A stretch of 64,000 nucleotides of DNA from Enterococcus mediterraneensis (GCF_900604485.1 NZ_UWOP01000001.1:598501-662500), one strand, 5' to 3'; counted from the stretch's first letter, positions 48,158 through 57,646 are shown. Numbers and translations are program-made. Notes: generated from the letters alone by a model not told the origin.

Positions 48158-48415
48158 TAATTCATAGAATAAACAAAATTATAGTTGTATACTGACAAAT
48201 CAATTTTATCAATATAAATTTTACAGAATTCCTAGTTGACATTTTTTAGAGATATCGTTTCATTTTCTTGTTCTTCATTAATAGTGAACTTATCTTAGTT
48301 TATTAATAAATATCGCTCAAAATTTCAAATAATTGAATGTCACTTTCTTTGCTACTATGTCTAATGATCCTTTCCTTACCAAAGAAGACTCTGTGCGTAA
48401 TTTTGGCATGTTACA
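48158..48415. other. AT-rich gene-free stretch
   Basis: No credible reading frame, tRNA or repeat is seen. Base composition matches the following AraC/GH127 insert rather than the preceding asparaginase gene. Confidence 0.5.
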
Positions 48416-49366
48416 TTATTGGTTATTATCTAAATACTGCTCTACTCGCTGAGGTATTGGTAATTTAGGGTCAATATATGGATTGTTCAAGTGAGTACCG
48501 GAATAAGCATTGCGATATTTATTAGGAGTTAATCCAGTTTTTTTTCTGAATATACGGATGAAATATTTTTCATCTGCATAATAGGATAATTCCGAAACCA
48601 GTTTAATTGGTAAAACGGTTTGAACTAGTAATACTTTTGCAACTGAAATTTTTAAGTTAATTAAGTAATCTCTCAAGTTTTGTCCTAATTCTTTTTTAAA
48701 TTGTCGTGAAAGATAGTCTTGTGACAGCTCAAAAGTTTCTGCCACAGATTGGATCGTTAACTCCTCATTCATATTTGCTCGAATCCAATCGGCAATTTGA
48801 TGAATTTTCGAAGCATGTTCATCTGTTGATTGAACTGTTGACACAATGAAATATTGGTTACACAATTCTATTAAAATAGATTGAACTAATAAATCTGAAA
48901 TTTTAGAACTATAATAGTAAGTATTCGTAACATTTAGTAATTGATTAATTAAAATAATTAAGAAATTAGGTTCCTTAGGCGAGAAAATTTTTGGTAAAAA
49001 ACAAATTGAATGGTAATCAGGACTAACTGAATGTTGTATAAAGCTACTCCGTAATGTTTTGATAAGTAATTCAGCTTCATCATTTAAAGGACACCACTTT
49101 GCAAAAAAATGAATCCAGTAAAAATGAACTGGCTGTGCGGACAATTGTGCACCTTGAATAGTAGTCTGAGGTGGAATAATTAAACAATCGTTCTTCTTCA
49201 ATAAAATCGGCTTTTCATTAACGAGTAATGATAAAGTGTTTTCTAAACAATATATAATCTCGAAATCATCTTCATGATACATTTTCTTATGCATCCAACC
49301 AACATCAGCTGTAAATTCTCCAGCCTTGAAATAGACAATATCTTCATTCAAATCAATACGTAACAT
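48416..49366 (-). CDS. AraC-family regulator of the arabinofuranoside cassette
   Basis: The 316-residue protein has a cupin-like N-terminal sensing domain (DFEIIYCLENTLSLLVNEKPILLKKNDCLIIPP, residues ~30-75) and two C-terminal helix-turn-helix units (QIADWIRANMNEELTIQSVAETF..YLSRQFKKELG and LVSELSYYADEKYFIRIFRKKTG, ending LTPNKYRNA). It is divergent from the symporter and GH127 genes across a 200-base control region with two repeated sites, so it is their likely activator, with an arabinose-containing sugar as probable effector. Codon use is more AT-rich than in the housekeeping neighbours. Confidence 0.9.
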   Translation of the reverse strand: MLRIDLNEDIVYFKAGEFTADVGWMHKKMYHEDDFEIIYCLENTLSLLVNEKPILLKKNDCLIIPPQTTIQGAQLSAQPVHFYWIHFFAKWCPLNDEAELLIKTLRSSFIQHSVSPDYHSICFLPKIFSPKEPNFLIILINQLLNVTNTYYYSSKISDLLVQSILIELCNQYFIVSTVQSTDEHASKIHQIADWIRANMNEELTIQSVAETFELSQDYLSRQFKKELGQNLRDYLINLKISVAKVLLVQTVLPIKLVSELSYYADEKYFIRIFRKKTGLTPNKYRNAYSGTHLNNPYIDPKLPIPQRVEQYLDNNQ

Positions 49367-49423
49367 CTAAATCCCCTCCGCCCTTTCAATTATAACGAAT
49401 TTTCTTTTTATAAGAATAAATAA

Positions 49424-49447
49424 AACGAAAAAGTCCACTTTTTTTAC
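49424..49447. promoter_or_regulatory. Operator repeat 1 of the arabinofuranoside control region
   Basis: AACGAAAAAGTCCACTTTTT and the few bases after it resemble operator repeat 2 (49475-49496). Each contains a small palindrome AAAAAGT-CC-ACTTTTT or a close variant. The repeats start 51 bp apart, about five helical turns. Likely AraC-protein sites. Confidence 0.6.
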
Positions 49448-49474
49448 GAAAAAAAATCTAAACAATAAATAAAC

Positions 49475-49496
49475 AACGGAAAAATCCACTTTTTAC
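49475..49496. promoter_or_regulatory. Operator repeat 2 of the arabinofuranoside control region
   Basis: AACGGAAAAATCCACTTTTT, a close direct copy of repeat 1. It ends 14 bases before the symporter -35, a usual distance for class I/II activation by an AraC protein. Confidence 0.6.
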
Positions 49497-49500
49497 ACAT

Positions 49501-49514
49501 AGAATGCGCTTACA
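49501..49514 (-). promoter_or_regulatory. Possible cre site overlapping the symporter -35
   Basis: Minus strand TGTAAGCGCATTCT fits the cre consensus in 12 of 14 positions and overlaps the -35 TTACAG by five bases, so CcpA could repress directly. Confidence 0.4.
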
Positions 49515-49538
49515 GCAAAGCTTATTTAATTGTATATT
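49510..49538 (+). promoter_or_regulatory. Promoter of the symporter-GH127 operon
   Basis: TTACAG (49510-49515), 17-bp spacer, TATATT (49533-49538) preceded by TG. The weak -35 suits an activator-dependent promoter. Confidence 0.65.
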
Positions 49539-49567
49539 TTTTATATAAATTGAAGGAGGAAATAAAA

Positions 49568-50950
49568 ATGGACATTATAAGTAATAAAAAAGAAAAAATC
49601 GATATCAAAACAGATCAATTACCATTGAGAAGAAAAGTCACTTATGGTTTTACCGATTTAGCAGGAAACTTACTCTATTGTATTATTGGCAGCTATGCAC
49701 TCTATTATTTTACAGATGTATATGGACTGTCGGTTTCTATGGCTGGAACAATTCTGTTACTTGCTAGATTTATCGATGCATTGGATGCACCAGTTTGGGG
49801 AATGATCATTGATCATACAAAAAGTAATCAAGGAAAAAGTCGTATTTGGTTTTTGAGAATGGCGATTCCTTTTACATTGAGTGTATGGTTATTATTTACG
49901 AATTTCAACCTAACGGGTAGTGCAAAAATAATATATGCAGCTGTTATGTATATTATTGCAGGAATTGCCTATACTGGTGTATCAACACCGATTACTTCAG
50001 TTTTGCCTAATTTAACTTCTAATACTGAGGACCGTACTTTAGCTAACACATTTCGAATGATTGGCGGAAATATTGGAAACTTCTTGGCAATCACCTTTAT
50101 TTTGCCTTTAGTATCATTTTTTGGACAAGGCAATGAACAAAAAGGCTGGTCAATGGCCGTTGGATTTTATGCTGTGATTGCCTGTGTGTTAATCTTAATC
50201 GCATATTTTGATATGAGAGAAAAACATATCGAACATACTGTAAATATTTCAATAAAAGAAAGCTTCAAGGCGGCAAAAGGAAACTGGCCATGGGTACTGA
50301 TTATTATTGGAAATGTAATGTTCTGGCTAGGTTTGACTGCAAGAAACTCTTCATTGATTTTTTTCTTCCAATACAATATGGGAGATAAAAACTTAGTTTC
50401 TATTTTTAACGGTATTTCAATTATTCAAGTAGTTGGTATGGCCATGATTCCTTTACTAGTCAAGTATTTGAGAAAATGGGGAAGTACAGTTCTTGGATTT
50501 TTGATTGCTTCAATTGGACAACTTGGAGTAGTAATATTCAGTCATAATATGCCAATGATGATTGTTTCTTGGTGTATTGCTTGTATCGGTAGCGGAATTG
50601 CCTGTTCACTATTCTTTGAGATGGTAGGTGATACTGTCGATTTTGGTGAATGGAAAACAGGAATTCGAGCAAGTGGTTTCTTAACAGCGATTGGAAGTTC
50701 ATTTTGCATTAAATTGGGCGCTGGTTTAGGTGGTTTTCTTCCTTCCATGATTATGAATGCAGCAGGATACAAACCAGAACAAATTCAATCAGAAGCGGCC
50801 TTAAGAGCAATACAATTTTCGTTTTGTTGGTTGCCGCTACTCATTTTTATATTAGCAATTATTCCAATGTGGCTATATAAGAAATTTGAAAAAAATGAAG
50901 AGAATGTGAGACGTGATTTGGTTTTGCGTCATGAAAAAGGGGTAGAATAA
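49568..50950 (+). CDS. GPH-family glycoside:cation symporter
   Basis: The 460-residue membrane protein has about 12 hydrophobic helices and GPH family features: VTYGFTDLAGNLLYCIIGSYALYYFTDVYG at the N-terminus, LARFIDALDAPVWGMIIDHTKS in the first cytoplasmic loop region, and a mid-protein DTVDFGEWKTGIRASGF segment typical of LacS/MelB/YicJ relatives. It should import an oligosaccharide with Na+ or H+. The true start at 49568 has AAGGAGGA. It is two bases before the GH127 gene, so the imported sugar is most likely the substrate of that enzyme. Confidence 0.92.
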   Translation: MDIISNKKEKIDIKTDQLPLRRKVTYGFTDLAGNLLYCIIGSYALYYFTDVYGLSVSMAGTILLLARFIDALDAPVWGMIIDHTKSNQGKSRIWFLRMAIPFTLSVWLLFTNFNLTGSAKIIYAAVMYIIAGIAYTGVSTPITSVLPNLTSNTEDRTLANTFRMIGGNIGNFLAITFILPLVSFFGQGNEQKGWSMAVGFYAVIACVLILIAYFDMREKHIEHTVNISIKESFKAAKGNWPWVLIIIGNVMFWLGLTARNSSLIFFFQYNMGDKNLVSIFNGISIIQVVGMAMIPLLVKYLRKWGSTVLGFLIASIGQLGVVIFSHNMPMMIVSWCIACIGSGIACSLFFEMVGDTVDFGEWKTGIRASGFLTAIGSSFCIKLGAGLGGFLPSMIMNAAGYKPEQIQSEAALRAIQFSFCWLPLLIFILAIIPMWLYKKFEKNEENVRRDLVLRHEKGVE

Positions 50951-50952
50951 TT

Positions 50953-52917
50953 ATGTTGACTAAAACAAATAACAAACTAGAAAAAATTGAAATCACTTCA
51001 ACTTTTTGGAAAAAATATCGTGAACTAATCGTTAAAGAGGTATTACCCTATCAATGGGAAGTCATGAATGACTCAGCAGATATCAGTATCACCCACGAAC
51101 CCGGTGGAAATGATGCTCATCAAGAACATAGTCATGCTATTCAAAATTTGGAGATCGCAGCAGGGTTAAAAAAGGGAAAACATAATGGATATACCTTTCA
51201 AGATACCGATGTTTACAAATGGCTAGAAGCTGCGGCATATTCATTAAAATATCATCCCGATAACGAATTAAGAAAAATTACAGATTCTTTGATTGACTTG
51301 ATTGCTGACGCCCAAGAAGAGGATGGATATCTGGTTACTTATTTCCAAATCGAAGCTCCAGATCGTAAATTTGCTCGTCTAAAACAATCACACGAACTTT
51401 ATACAATGGGGCATTATATTGAAGCGGCAGTGGCTTATTATGAAGTGACACAAAACCATAAAGCACTTGATATAGCTACACGAATGGCAGATTGCATGGC
51501 TATTAATTTTGGTTATGGTGATCAACAAATTCCCGGATACGATGGACATCCAGAAATAGAATTAGCTCTGGCTCGTTTATATGAATTAACACAAAACCAC
51601 AAATATTTAGAATTAGCCGAATTCTACATCAATGAGCGAGGTCAAGATAATTTCTTTGATCGGCAGATTAGTGAAGATGGCTTTACTCGAGATTTAATTG
51701 ATGGTATGAGAAATTTTCCTTTAACTTATTATCAAGCTGCTGAGCCGATTCGAGAACAAGAAACAGCTGAAGGCCACGCAGTACGAGTAGTATATTTGTG
51801 TACTGGAATGGCTTATGTAGCACGCTTGACAGGCGATAGAAGTTTACTAGAATCTTGTCAACGTCTATGGAAAAACATTGTTGAACAAAAGATGTATATT
51901 ACTGGAGGGATTGGATCAACAAATATCGGTGAATCCTTTACTGGTAATTATGATCTTCCAAATGATACGATGTATGGAGAAACCTGTGCCTCAGTAGGAA
52001 TGGCTTTTTTTGCTAAAGAAATGTTGAATTTAGAAGCCAAGGGTGAATATGCAGATGTTTTAGAAAAACAATTATTTAATGGAATTATTAGTGGAATTTC
52101 TTTAGATGGAACACACTTTTTCTACGTAAATCCACTACAAGCGGACAAAGAAACTTCAAAGAATAACCCTAGTCGCAATCATGTTTTAAATCAACGTGCA
52201 GAGTGGTTTGGTTGTGCATGTTGTCCAAGTAATGTGGCTAGACTGATAGCTTCAGTTGATAAATATATTTACACTATCAAAGATGATGTGATTTTATCTC
52301 ATCAATTTATTTCTAACAAAGCTAAATTCTCAAATGGAATTGAGGTTTGTCAAGAAAGTAATTATCCTTGGGAAGGAACTATCTCTTACACAATCAATAA
52401 CACTTCAACATTAGACAAATTAATTGGAATTAGAATCCCAAAATGGTCACAAAAAAATGGCAAATTAATTATAAACGGTGAAACAAAAGAATTAATTTTA
52501 GAAGACGGATTTGTCTACCTGTCTATCTCTCAAGGGATAACTAATATTCAATTAGTTTTAGATATGGCTGTAAAAAAATATCAAGCAAATGAAAATGTCA
52601 GCTATGACTTTGGAAAAGTAGCAGTACAGCGTGGTCCGATAGTTTATTGTGTAGAGAAAATCGATCAAGATCTAGATGTTTGGAAATATACACTAACAAA
52701 TGATAATGAATATCAATTTACTTTTGATCCTCAATTACTAGGCGGTTTAGTTACCATCCAAGCAAACGCTAAGTTTCCAGAAGAACAAGAAAATAAATCA
52801 CTATACCGTGAATACAGTGCTCCGACTTTTATTAAGACAAAAATCAAACTAATACCTTATTACGCTTGGGCTAATCGTGAATCTGAAAATATGGAAGTCT
52901 GGATTAATCAGGAATAG
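50953..52917 (+). CDS. GH127 beta-L-arabinofuranosidase
   Basis: The 654-residue intracellular enzyme should release L-arabinose from beta-L-arabinofuranosides such as those on plant hydroxyproline-rich glycoproteins. Residues equal to the known GH127 zinc-cysteine centre are present: Glu327 (GESF), Glu343 and Cys345 (YGETCAS), Cys421, Cys423 and Cys424 (CACCPSN); Cys423 corresponds to the nucleophile. These fit the characterised bifidobacterial enzyme at a constant offset of five to six residues. No signal peptide. It ends the operon. Whether the cell can use the arabinose released is not shown here, as no arabinose pathway genes lie in the window. Confidence 0.93.
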   Translation: MLTKTNNKLEKIEITSTFWKKYRELIVKEVLPYQWEVMNDSADISITHEPGGNDAHQEHSHAIQNLEIAAGLKKGKHNGYTFQDTDVYKWLEAAAYSLKYHPDNELRKITDSLIDLIADAQEEDGYLVTYFQIEAPDRKFARLKQSHELYTMGHYIEAAVAYYEVTQNHKALDIATRMADCMAINFGYGDQQIPGYDGHPEIELALARLYELTQNHKYLELAEFYINERGQDNFFDRQISEDGFTRDLIDGMRNFPLTYYQAAEPIREQETAEGHAVRVVYLCTGMAYVARLTGDRSLLESCQRLWKNIVEQKMYITGGIGSTNIGESFTGNYDLPNDTMYGETCASVGMAFFAKEMLNLEAKGEYADVLEKQLFNGIISGISLDGTHFFYVNPLQADKETSKNNPSRNHVLNQRAEWFGCACCPSNVARLIASVDKYIYTIKDDVILSHQFISNKAKFSNGIEVCQESNYPWEGTISYTINNTSTLDKLIGIRIPKWSQKNGKLIINGETKELILEDGFVYLSISQGITNIQLVLDMAVKKYQANENVSYDFGKVAVQRGPIVYCVEKIDQDLDVWKYTLTNDNEYQFTFDPQLLGGLVTIQANAKFPEEQENKSLYREYSAPTFIKTKIKLIPYYAWANRESENMEVWINQE

Positions 52918-53017
52918 TATAAAGAATTTAAGTATTATTATTTACATTACCTATCGAAAGATTAATCATTTAATAAACCCTATAAAATAAAATTAAATAT
53001 AAACTGAAACTTTAAAA

Positions 53018-53056
53018 ATATTACTGTATTAAAGTAATATAGAATTTTTTATATCG
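53018..53056 (+). terminator. Weak terminator after the GH127 gene
   Basis: ATATTAC (53018-53024) pairs with GTAATAT (53034-53040) and a T run follows. AT-only stem, so efficiency is doubtful. Confidence 0.45.
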
Positions 53057-53153
53057 AAGACAGTGAAAGTTCAATCAGAAATTTGCTTCCTGCTAAAATC
53101 TCTTTAAATTGATTAATATTAATAATGGGTATTAGGTTAATACCAAACTAATA

Positions 53154-53209
53154 AAAAACCATAATGACAGCCTCTGTTTTACAATATAGAAGCTGTCGCT
53201 ATGGTTTAT
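53154..53209. terminator. Bidirectional terminator at the right edge of the insert
   Basis: AAACCATA-GACAGC-TCT pairs with AGA-GCTGTC-TATGGTTT around an AT-rich loop, with T runs on both strands. It ends the thioesterase gene on the minus strand. Confidence 0.8.
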
Positions 53210-53940
53210 TTTTTACGCCAAGTGATCGCCGCTTGGCAATAGGTCTGATCTTGCATGCGGATCTCATGGCGGGATTCGATCCCCTTTTCCCCTTCAACTA
53301 TCTCATAATGACTTTCGATCATATTGCCGTACTCGACTTCTTTGTCAAAACGGACATTGACAGTTTCCGGCACATGATCCGTCAAGAAATCATAGCCCAG
53401 TACATCGATCATCCAGTTAAAGTACATGGCATTGTTGACGTGCTGGTTGCTGTCGATATCATAAAAACGAACACGATACTGCAAGTGTTGACCAGATTCG
53501 ACTTTATCGATTTTAGGATAGCGTTTGATTTGTTTGATTTTCTCGCTTTCATAAGGCGCAATGATCTCTTCTGGGACACTGCTCATTTTCCGGTTAGTCA
53601 TATCCATCAGAACAAAGACCGTCTCTACAGAAAGCAGTTCATTTCCTTTTGCGTCCCGAAACCAAAAATTTCGATAGCAGAAATATTTATTGTAGGCTAC
53701 CGCTTGCGTACTGATAGAAATTTTTTCACCCACTTGCGGCAGACGCGTGATTTTCATCAAGTAGTTCGTAATCACCCATGTAAGACCAAACTGATGGACA
53801 AAATCAGTTCCTCGGCCTAATTGATCGCTTTGTTCTTCTGAAGCTTTGATCGCTGTTCCGATCATTGCCGGAAAAGTCATTGTTTGATTGATGTCGCATT
53901 CATAATAAGCAACTTCGTGTTCGATTGTATATACTGACAA
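53206..53940 (-). CDS. Acyl-ACP thioesterase
   Basis: The 244-residue protein has two hot-dog folds: an N-terminal half (VAYYECDINQTMTFPAMIGTA) and a C-terminal half with the catalytic-type segment RFYDIDSNQHVNNAMYFNWM. It hydrolyses acyl-ACP to free fatty acid, adjusting fatty acid synthesis or the use of exogenous lipid. It lies 12 bases after the fructosamine-kinase-like gene and shares its transcript. Confidence 0.92.
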   Translation of the reverse strand: MSVYTIEHEVAYYECDINQTMTFPAMIGTAIKASEEQSDQLGRGTDFVHQFGLTWVITNYLMKITRLPQVGEKISISTQAVAYNKYFCYRNFWFRDAKGNELLSVETVFVLMDMTNRKMSSVPEEIIAPYESEKIKQIKRYPKIDKVESGQHLQYRVRFYDIDSNQHVNNAMYFNWMIDVLGYDFLTDHVPETVNVRFDKEVEYGNMIESHYEIVEGEKGIESRHEIRMQDQTYCQAAITWRKK

Positions 53941-53952
53941 AAAAACTGCCTC

Positions 53953-54786
53953 CTAAAAATCTTTTAATAATTGATCCACTTGATCACCGTAGCCTTCGCC
54001 GAATTGATTCAGATGAACCAGCAAATAGTAAAGCTGATAGATCGGCATCCGTTTCTGCCAACCGTTCTCCAAAGGAAATGCTTGGTGATACGCCTCCAAA
54101 AACTCCGGTCGAAATCCGCCGAAAAGCTGGGACATAGCGATATCCATCTCCCGATGACCATAAGAAACAGCGGGATCTACGAATACTGGTTCGCCTTGCT
54201 CAGAAAAATAGATATTGCCGCTCCAGAAGTCTCCATGCAAAAGACTGGGAGTAAATTCCAGATCTTGCCACTGCTGCCAAATTGTTTCTTTTAAACGCAG
54301 AAAATGTTCTTCTCTTTCAGCGTTCCACACATTATGGAGTTTTGCCAATTCCACCTGGACATCTAAACGACAAGTCAAATAAAATTTCGGCCAGCTTTTG
54401 GTTTGCGCATTGACTTGCGGCAAGATCCCGATAAAGTTGTCTTCATGAAAACCGAATTCCGGTGCAGTTTGCCGATGGATCTGAGCTAATGCCTCCGCAA
54501 TTTTACGCTGATCTCCTGTGCCGCTTTCGATCCATTCCAAAAGCAAGTATGCGCCATCTTCTGTCTCTCCGCAATCAATGAACTGTGGAACACGAACAAA
54601 AGGTGCCAACTCCTGCAAGCCATGGATCTCAGCTTGAAAGAAATGCTGATCGACGCCTGGATGATACTTCAAAAAATATTTTTTTCCGCCGTCTTCCACA
54701 CGAAATGTCTGATTCACATCTCCGCCTGCTACTGGCAGTACTTTTTCTCCTAAATTGAGTTTAGACAAAATATCTGCTACACCCAT
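53953..54786 (-). CDS. Fructosamine kinase family protein
   Basis: The 277-residue kinase-like protein belongs to the fructosamine-3-kinase/aminoglycoside phosphotransferase fold: GGDVNQTFRVEDGGKKYFLKYHP at the ATP site, the catalytic loop LLHGDFWSGNIYF and metal site FVDPAVSYGHREMDIAMSQLF. Bacterial relatives phosphorylate protein-bound ketoamines, aiding deglycation, and are not antibiotic resistance enzymes. An extended -10 (TGCTATACT) lies on the minus strand at 54871-54879. Confidence 0.9.
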   Translation of the reverse strand: MGVADILSKLNLGEKVLPVAGGDVNQTFRVEDGGKKYFLKYHPGVDQHFFQAEIHGLQELAPFVRVPQFIDCGETEDGAYLLLEWIESGTGDQRKIAEALAQIHRQTAPEFGFHEDNFIGILPQVNAQTKSWPKFYLTCRLDVQVELAKLHNVWNAEREEHFLRLKETIWQQWQDLEFTPSLLHGDFWSGNIYFSEQGEPVFVDPAVSYGHREMDIAMSQLFGGFRPEFLEAYHQAFPLENGWQKRMPIYQLYYLLVHLNQFGEGYGDQVDQLLKDF

Positions 54787-54964
54787 ATCCTTCCACCTCG
54801 TTTCCTCTTTTCAACGGCGCATCCTGAAAATTTTTTCTTATGACTGCGAAATACGATGATCTTCACTAAAAGTATAGCAGAAACTTTCGAAGCCGTCCGT
54901 TTTCATTTAACAAAAGTCTTTAAAAAAAATTGATTTTGCGACTTAAAATCAAGTAAAGAACCGA

Positions 54965-55013
54965 AAACAGACTTGATCAAAACTCTAAAAGAGTCCTGAA
55001 CAAGCCTGCTGTT
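54965..55013 (-). terminator. Terminator of pepC
   Basis: Imperfect stem AACAG-CTTG-ACTCT on each side of a short loop, followed by TTTTC on the minus strand. Lies about 50 bases after pepC. Confidence 0.6.
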
Positions 55014-55064
55014 TATATTTTAACTAATTTGTGACTTTGTCATACGCAAAAGCTGTACCGCTTT

Positions 55065-56402
55065 TTACGCCAACGCGCCCATTGGATCCCATGGGGCCAA
55101 AACAGTTGGTTCTGCGTCGAAAGCTGCTTTTTGTTCCTCTGATAATAGATCTTTGCGGACAACGATTTGATAAGTGTATTCATCCATCCAAGCGTCGCTC
55201 ATTACGAAGAAGCCGTTAGAACCGACTTTTTCGCCCCAGCTGTTTTCAACTTTCCATTTTGTTGATTTTCCGTCAACAAGATCGACACCCGTCAAGACCA
55301 TCGCATGAGTCATCAAGCTGTCGCCGTAATCCAAGCGTTCCGCTTTCGTCATATCGAAATCTACATCGAACAGATCATTCAAATCATACGCATCTAATGA
55401 CATGATTCCGGAATCTCTAGTTGAAGATTGACCCACATCACAACCAAACCAGACGGATTCTCCTTGTTCCAACTGAGCGATCGCCAATTTCTTGAAGGTT
55501 TCCATTTCAACGTTCAAATAGCGGACATCTTTGCCGCCAACAACATTTCCTAACATCTCAACTGTATAAGATTTATTGAATGGTTTATCGGCAGTTGGTG
55601 CATTGATGATGCTGACATAGTTGTCTAGATCCACACCAACATATTTTTCGTAAAATGTTTGGGGTGTTAGTTGTTGATCCAAATGATAATTTTTTTCTTC
55701 GTCGCGATATTCAAAATCAAAGGTTTCTGGCGGTGTTCCTAAAGAGATCGCTAAAAAGTCATAGATATCTTGCAGCATACCAGCTTTGGCTTTTTGGATT
55801 TCTTCTGAATCTTTGCCATCTGCTACTAATTTTCGTAAAGCAACCGCGTCTTTACGCAATTTTTTATTCAACAACGTGTTTAGATCACGTGAATTAGAAG
55901 AATTGCTGCTTTCTGGCATCGCTGTTTTTGGCACGACACCGTATTTTTGGAAGATCGAGACCATCATGTCCCATTGTCCGCCATCTTGTTGTGGTGTTTG
56001 CAATAAGAAGGCAACTTTACGGCTAGTCAATGGTTCGTTGGCAGTCGCTAAAATATTTTCATAGAAATAATTGGCTTTTTCATATTTGTCCCAGAAAAAT
56101 GTGTAGTTTTGAGACAATTCAAAGTCTTTCAAATGAAAATTGTTCAATATTTTATGGCGGAACGTATTCATTGCCGCGAACATCCAGCAACGACCTGATT
56201 GTTTTTGGTTAGCGACTTTTCCCGTTTCTAGATCCACTGAAAAAACCGGCACATTGTTGACATGGGTATCGATAGTTTCAGCAGAAGCTTTGATCCCGTT
56301 TTTCACAACAGCCCGTTGCAACGCATTGTGTTTTTGGTTTGCCGCAAATTCAGCAGCAAATGAAGCAGTCATTTCTTTTGAAATCTCAGTCATATTTTCC
56401 AT
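55065..56402 (-). CDS. pepC: Aminopeptidase C (bleomycin hydrolase family)
   Basis: The 445-residue cytoplasmic papain-like peptidase has the catalytic Cys72 in QKQSGRCWMFAAMN, the His in THAMVLTGVD and the Asn in WKVENSWG. The C-terminus is APWDPMGALA, the short arm that enters the active site and restricts activity to aminopeptidase. It forms hexamers in related lactic acid bacteria and helps digest peptides. Monocistronic. Confidence 0.96.
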   Translation of the reverse strand: MENMTEISKEMTASFAAEFAANQKHNALQRAVVKNGIKASAETIDTHVNNVPVFSVDLETGKVANQKQSGRCWMFAAMNTFRHKILNNFHLKDFELSQNYTFFWDKYEKANYFYENILATANEPLTSRKVAFLLQTPQQDGGQWDMMVSIFQKYGVVPKTAMPESSNSSNSRDLNTLLNKKLRKDAVALRKLVADGKDSEEIQKAKAGMLQDIYDFLAISLGTPPETFDFEYRDEEKNYHLDQQLTPQTFYEKYVGVDLDNYVSIINAPTADKPFNKSYTVEMLGNVVGGKDVRYLNVEMETFKKLAIAQLEQGESVWFGCDVGQSSTRDSGIMSLDAYDLNDLFDVDFDMTKAERLDYGDSLMTHAMVLTGVDLVDGKSTKWKVENSWGEKVGSNGFFVMSDAWMDEYTYQIVVRKDLLSEEQKAAFDAEPTVLAPWDPMGALA

Positions 56403-56510
56403 CCTCTCACTTACTAATCTCCCTTATTCTACTCCTCCCTTATATAGAAAACAAGAGTTGCAGAAATATTCAGAAAATTATTCAATAAGAGCAAACACTC
56501 CAATCTCCTA

Positions 56511-57527
56511 TCAATCGCTGGTTCGAAAAGCAAACAGACGATCAACTACTGCATTGATTACTAGCTGGAATTTCTGATAAAGCACTGCCAAGCGTGAAGA
56601 AGATAAAAACATCGTCAATAAAAGACTGATCAAAATCAATGCTGCAAATCCCAACATCGATAATTTCAACTCTTGAATGTCTAACGCCCGCAGTCCTTTG
56701 ATGATAAATCCTTGCAAAAGGTAAACCAGCAACGTATTGGCTCCCCATTTTGTAAAAAAGAAATGCTTTTGCGGGATGATCGTTAAGATGCCGTACGTTC
56801 CGATCAACCCTAATGACAGCATCAGCATCCGGACCGCACCGCCTAGGATCGGTGAAGCCAAAAATTCTTCATAGGGCTTGGAACCAAACACCATATATTT
56901 ATTGAGATACTCGATATTATGGATAAAAATAAAAATCAGCGCCATACTTAAAAGCGCCAGCCAGCGATAACGACCAGCCTGAACTTGCTTCATTTGATCC
57001 TTAGTTACATAAAAACCGATCACAAAAAACGGCAAGAACGCAAATGTCCGCTGCATCGTAAGATTACGGGAGATAAACGGCAGATACCCGCTGATCAGAC
57101 TAAGGACAAAGCTGATAGAGATCCCGACTTCCGGCGGAACCAATTTAAAAAAGTACAAGGATAGCTGCCAGAAAAACAAACTGAGCAAAAACCATAATGA
57201 CCACTGAGGCACTAACAGTTCCCAAGAAAATTCTTCCTGCAAACCGATCAGCGAATAATAGGCTGAATAAACCAGTTGAAAAACAATATAAGGCAATAAT
57301 AATTTTTTGATCAGTTTCTTGATATTGCCTGGACGATCAAAATTTTTAGTAAAATATCCGGAAATCAAAATAAACGCCGGCATGTGAAAAGTAAAGATGA
57401 AATAATACAATTCATTATAAAAAGGATGATCCTCGATAAATGGCTGTAAAAGATGGGTGAACACAACCAAGATCATCAACAAGAATTTGGCATTGTCAAA
57501 ATAGTATTCTCTTGTAGATTTCTCCAT
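56511..57527 (-). CDS. Acyltransferase-3 family membrane protein
   Basis: The 338-residue protein has about ten hydrophobic helices and acyltransferase-3 motifs: YYFDNAKFLLMILVVFTHLLQPF with the conserved His in helix 1, then YYFIFTFHMPAFILISGYFTKN. Members O-acetylate cell-surface sugars; the form seen here resembles fucose O-acetylase or surface polysaccharide acetylases more than peptidoglycan OatA, because there is no extracellular SGNH domain. The substrate is unknown. Confidence 0.87.
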   Translation of the reverse strand: MEKSTREYYFDNAKFLLMILVVFTHLLQPFIEDHPFYNELYYFIFTFHMPAFILISGYFTKNFDRPGNIKKLIKKLLLPYIVFQLVYSAYYSLIGLQEEFSWELLVPQWSLWFLLSLFFWQLSLYFFKLVPPEVGISISFVLSLISGYLPFISRNLTMQRTFAFLPFFVIGFYVTKDQMKQVQAGRYRWLALLSMALIFIFIHNIEYLNKYMVFGSKPYEEFLASPILGGAVRMLMLSLGLIGTYGILTIIPQKHFFFTKWGANTLLVYLLQGFIIKGLRALDIQELKLSMLGFAALILISLLLTMFLSSSRLAVLYQKFQLVINAVVDRLFAFRTSD

Positions 57528-57646
57528 AAAACAATATCTCCCTTCCGACAGTAATCATTTCACCATCAGATTAAACGAAACTTAAACAACAATTCTTCCA
57601 TCAACTATTACGAAAATACAGCCGAATAGTATAACAAGGGCTCACC

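Noticed and set aside
48158..53153. Transposon or prophage ends around the arabinofuranoside cassette
   Set aside because: I found no transposase, integrase, att-like direct repeats or IS ends at either margin; only composition and hairpins mark the borders.
53953..54786. Aminoglycoside phosphotransferase resistance gene
   Set aside because: The motifs fit the fructosamine kinase branch (LLHGDFWSGNIYF), which is a housekeeping family and not a resistance determinant.
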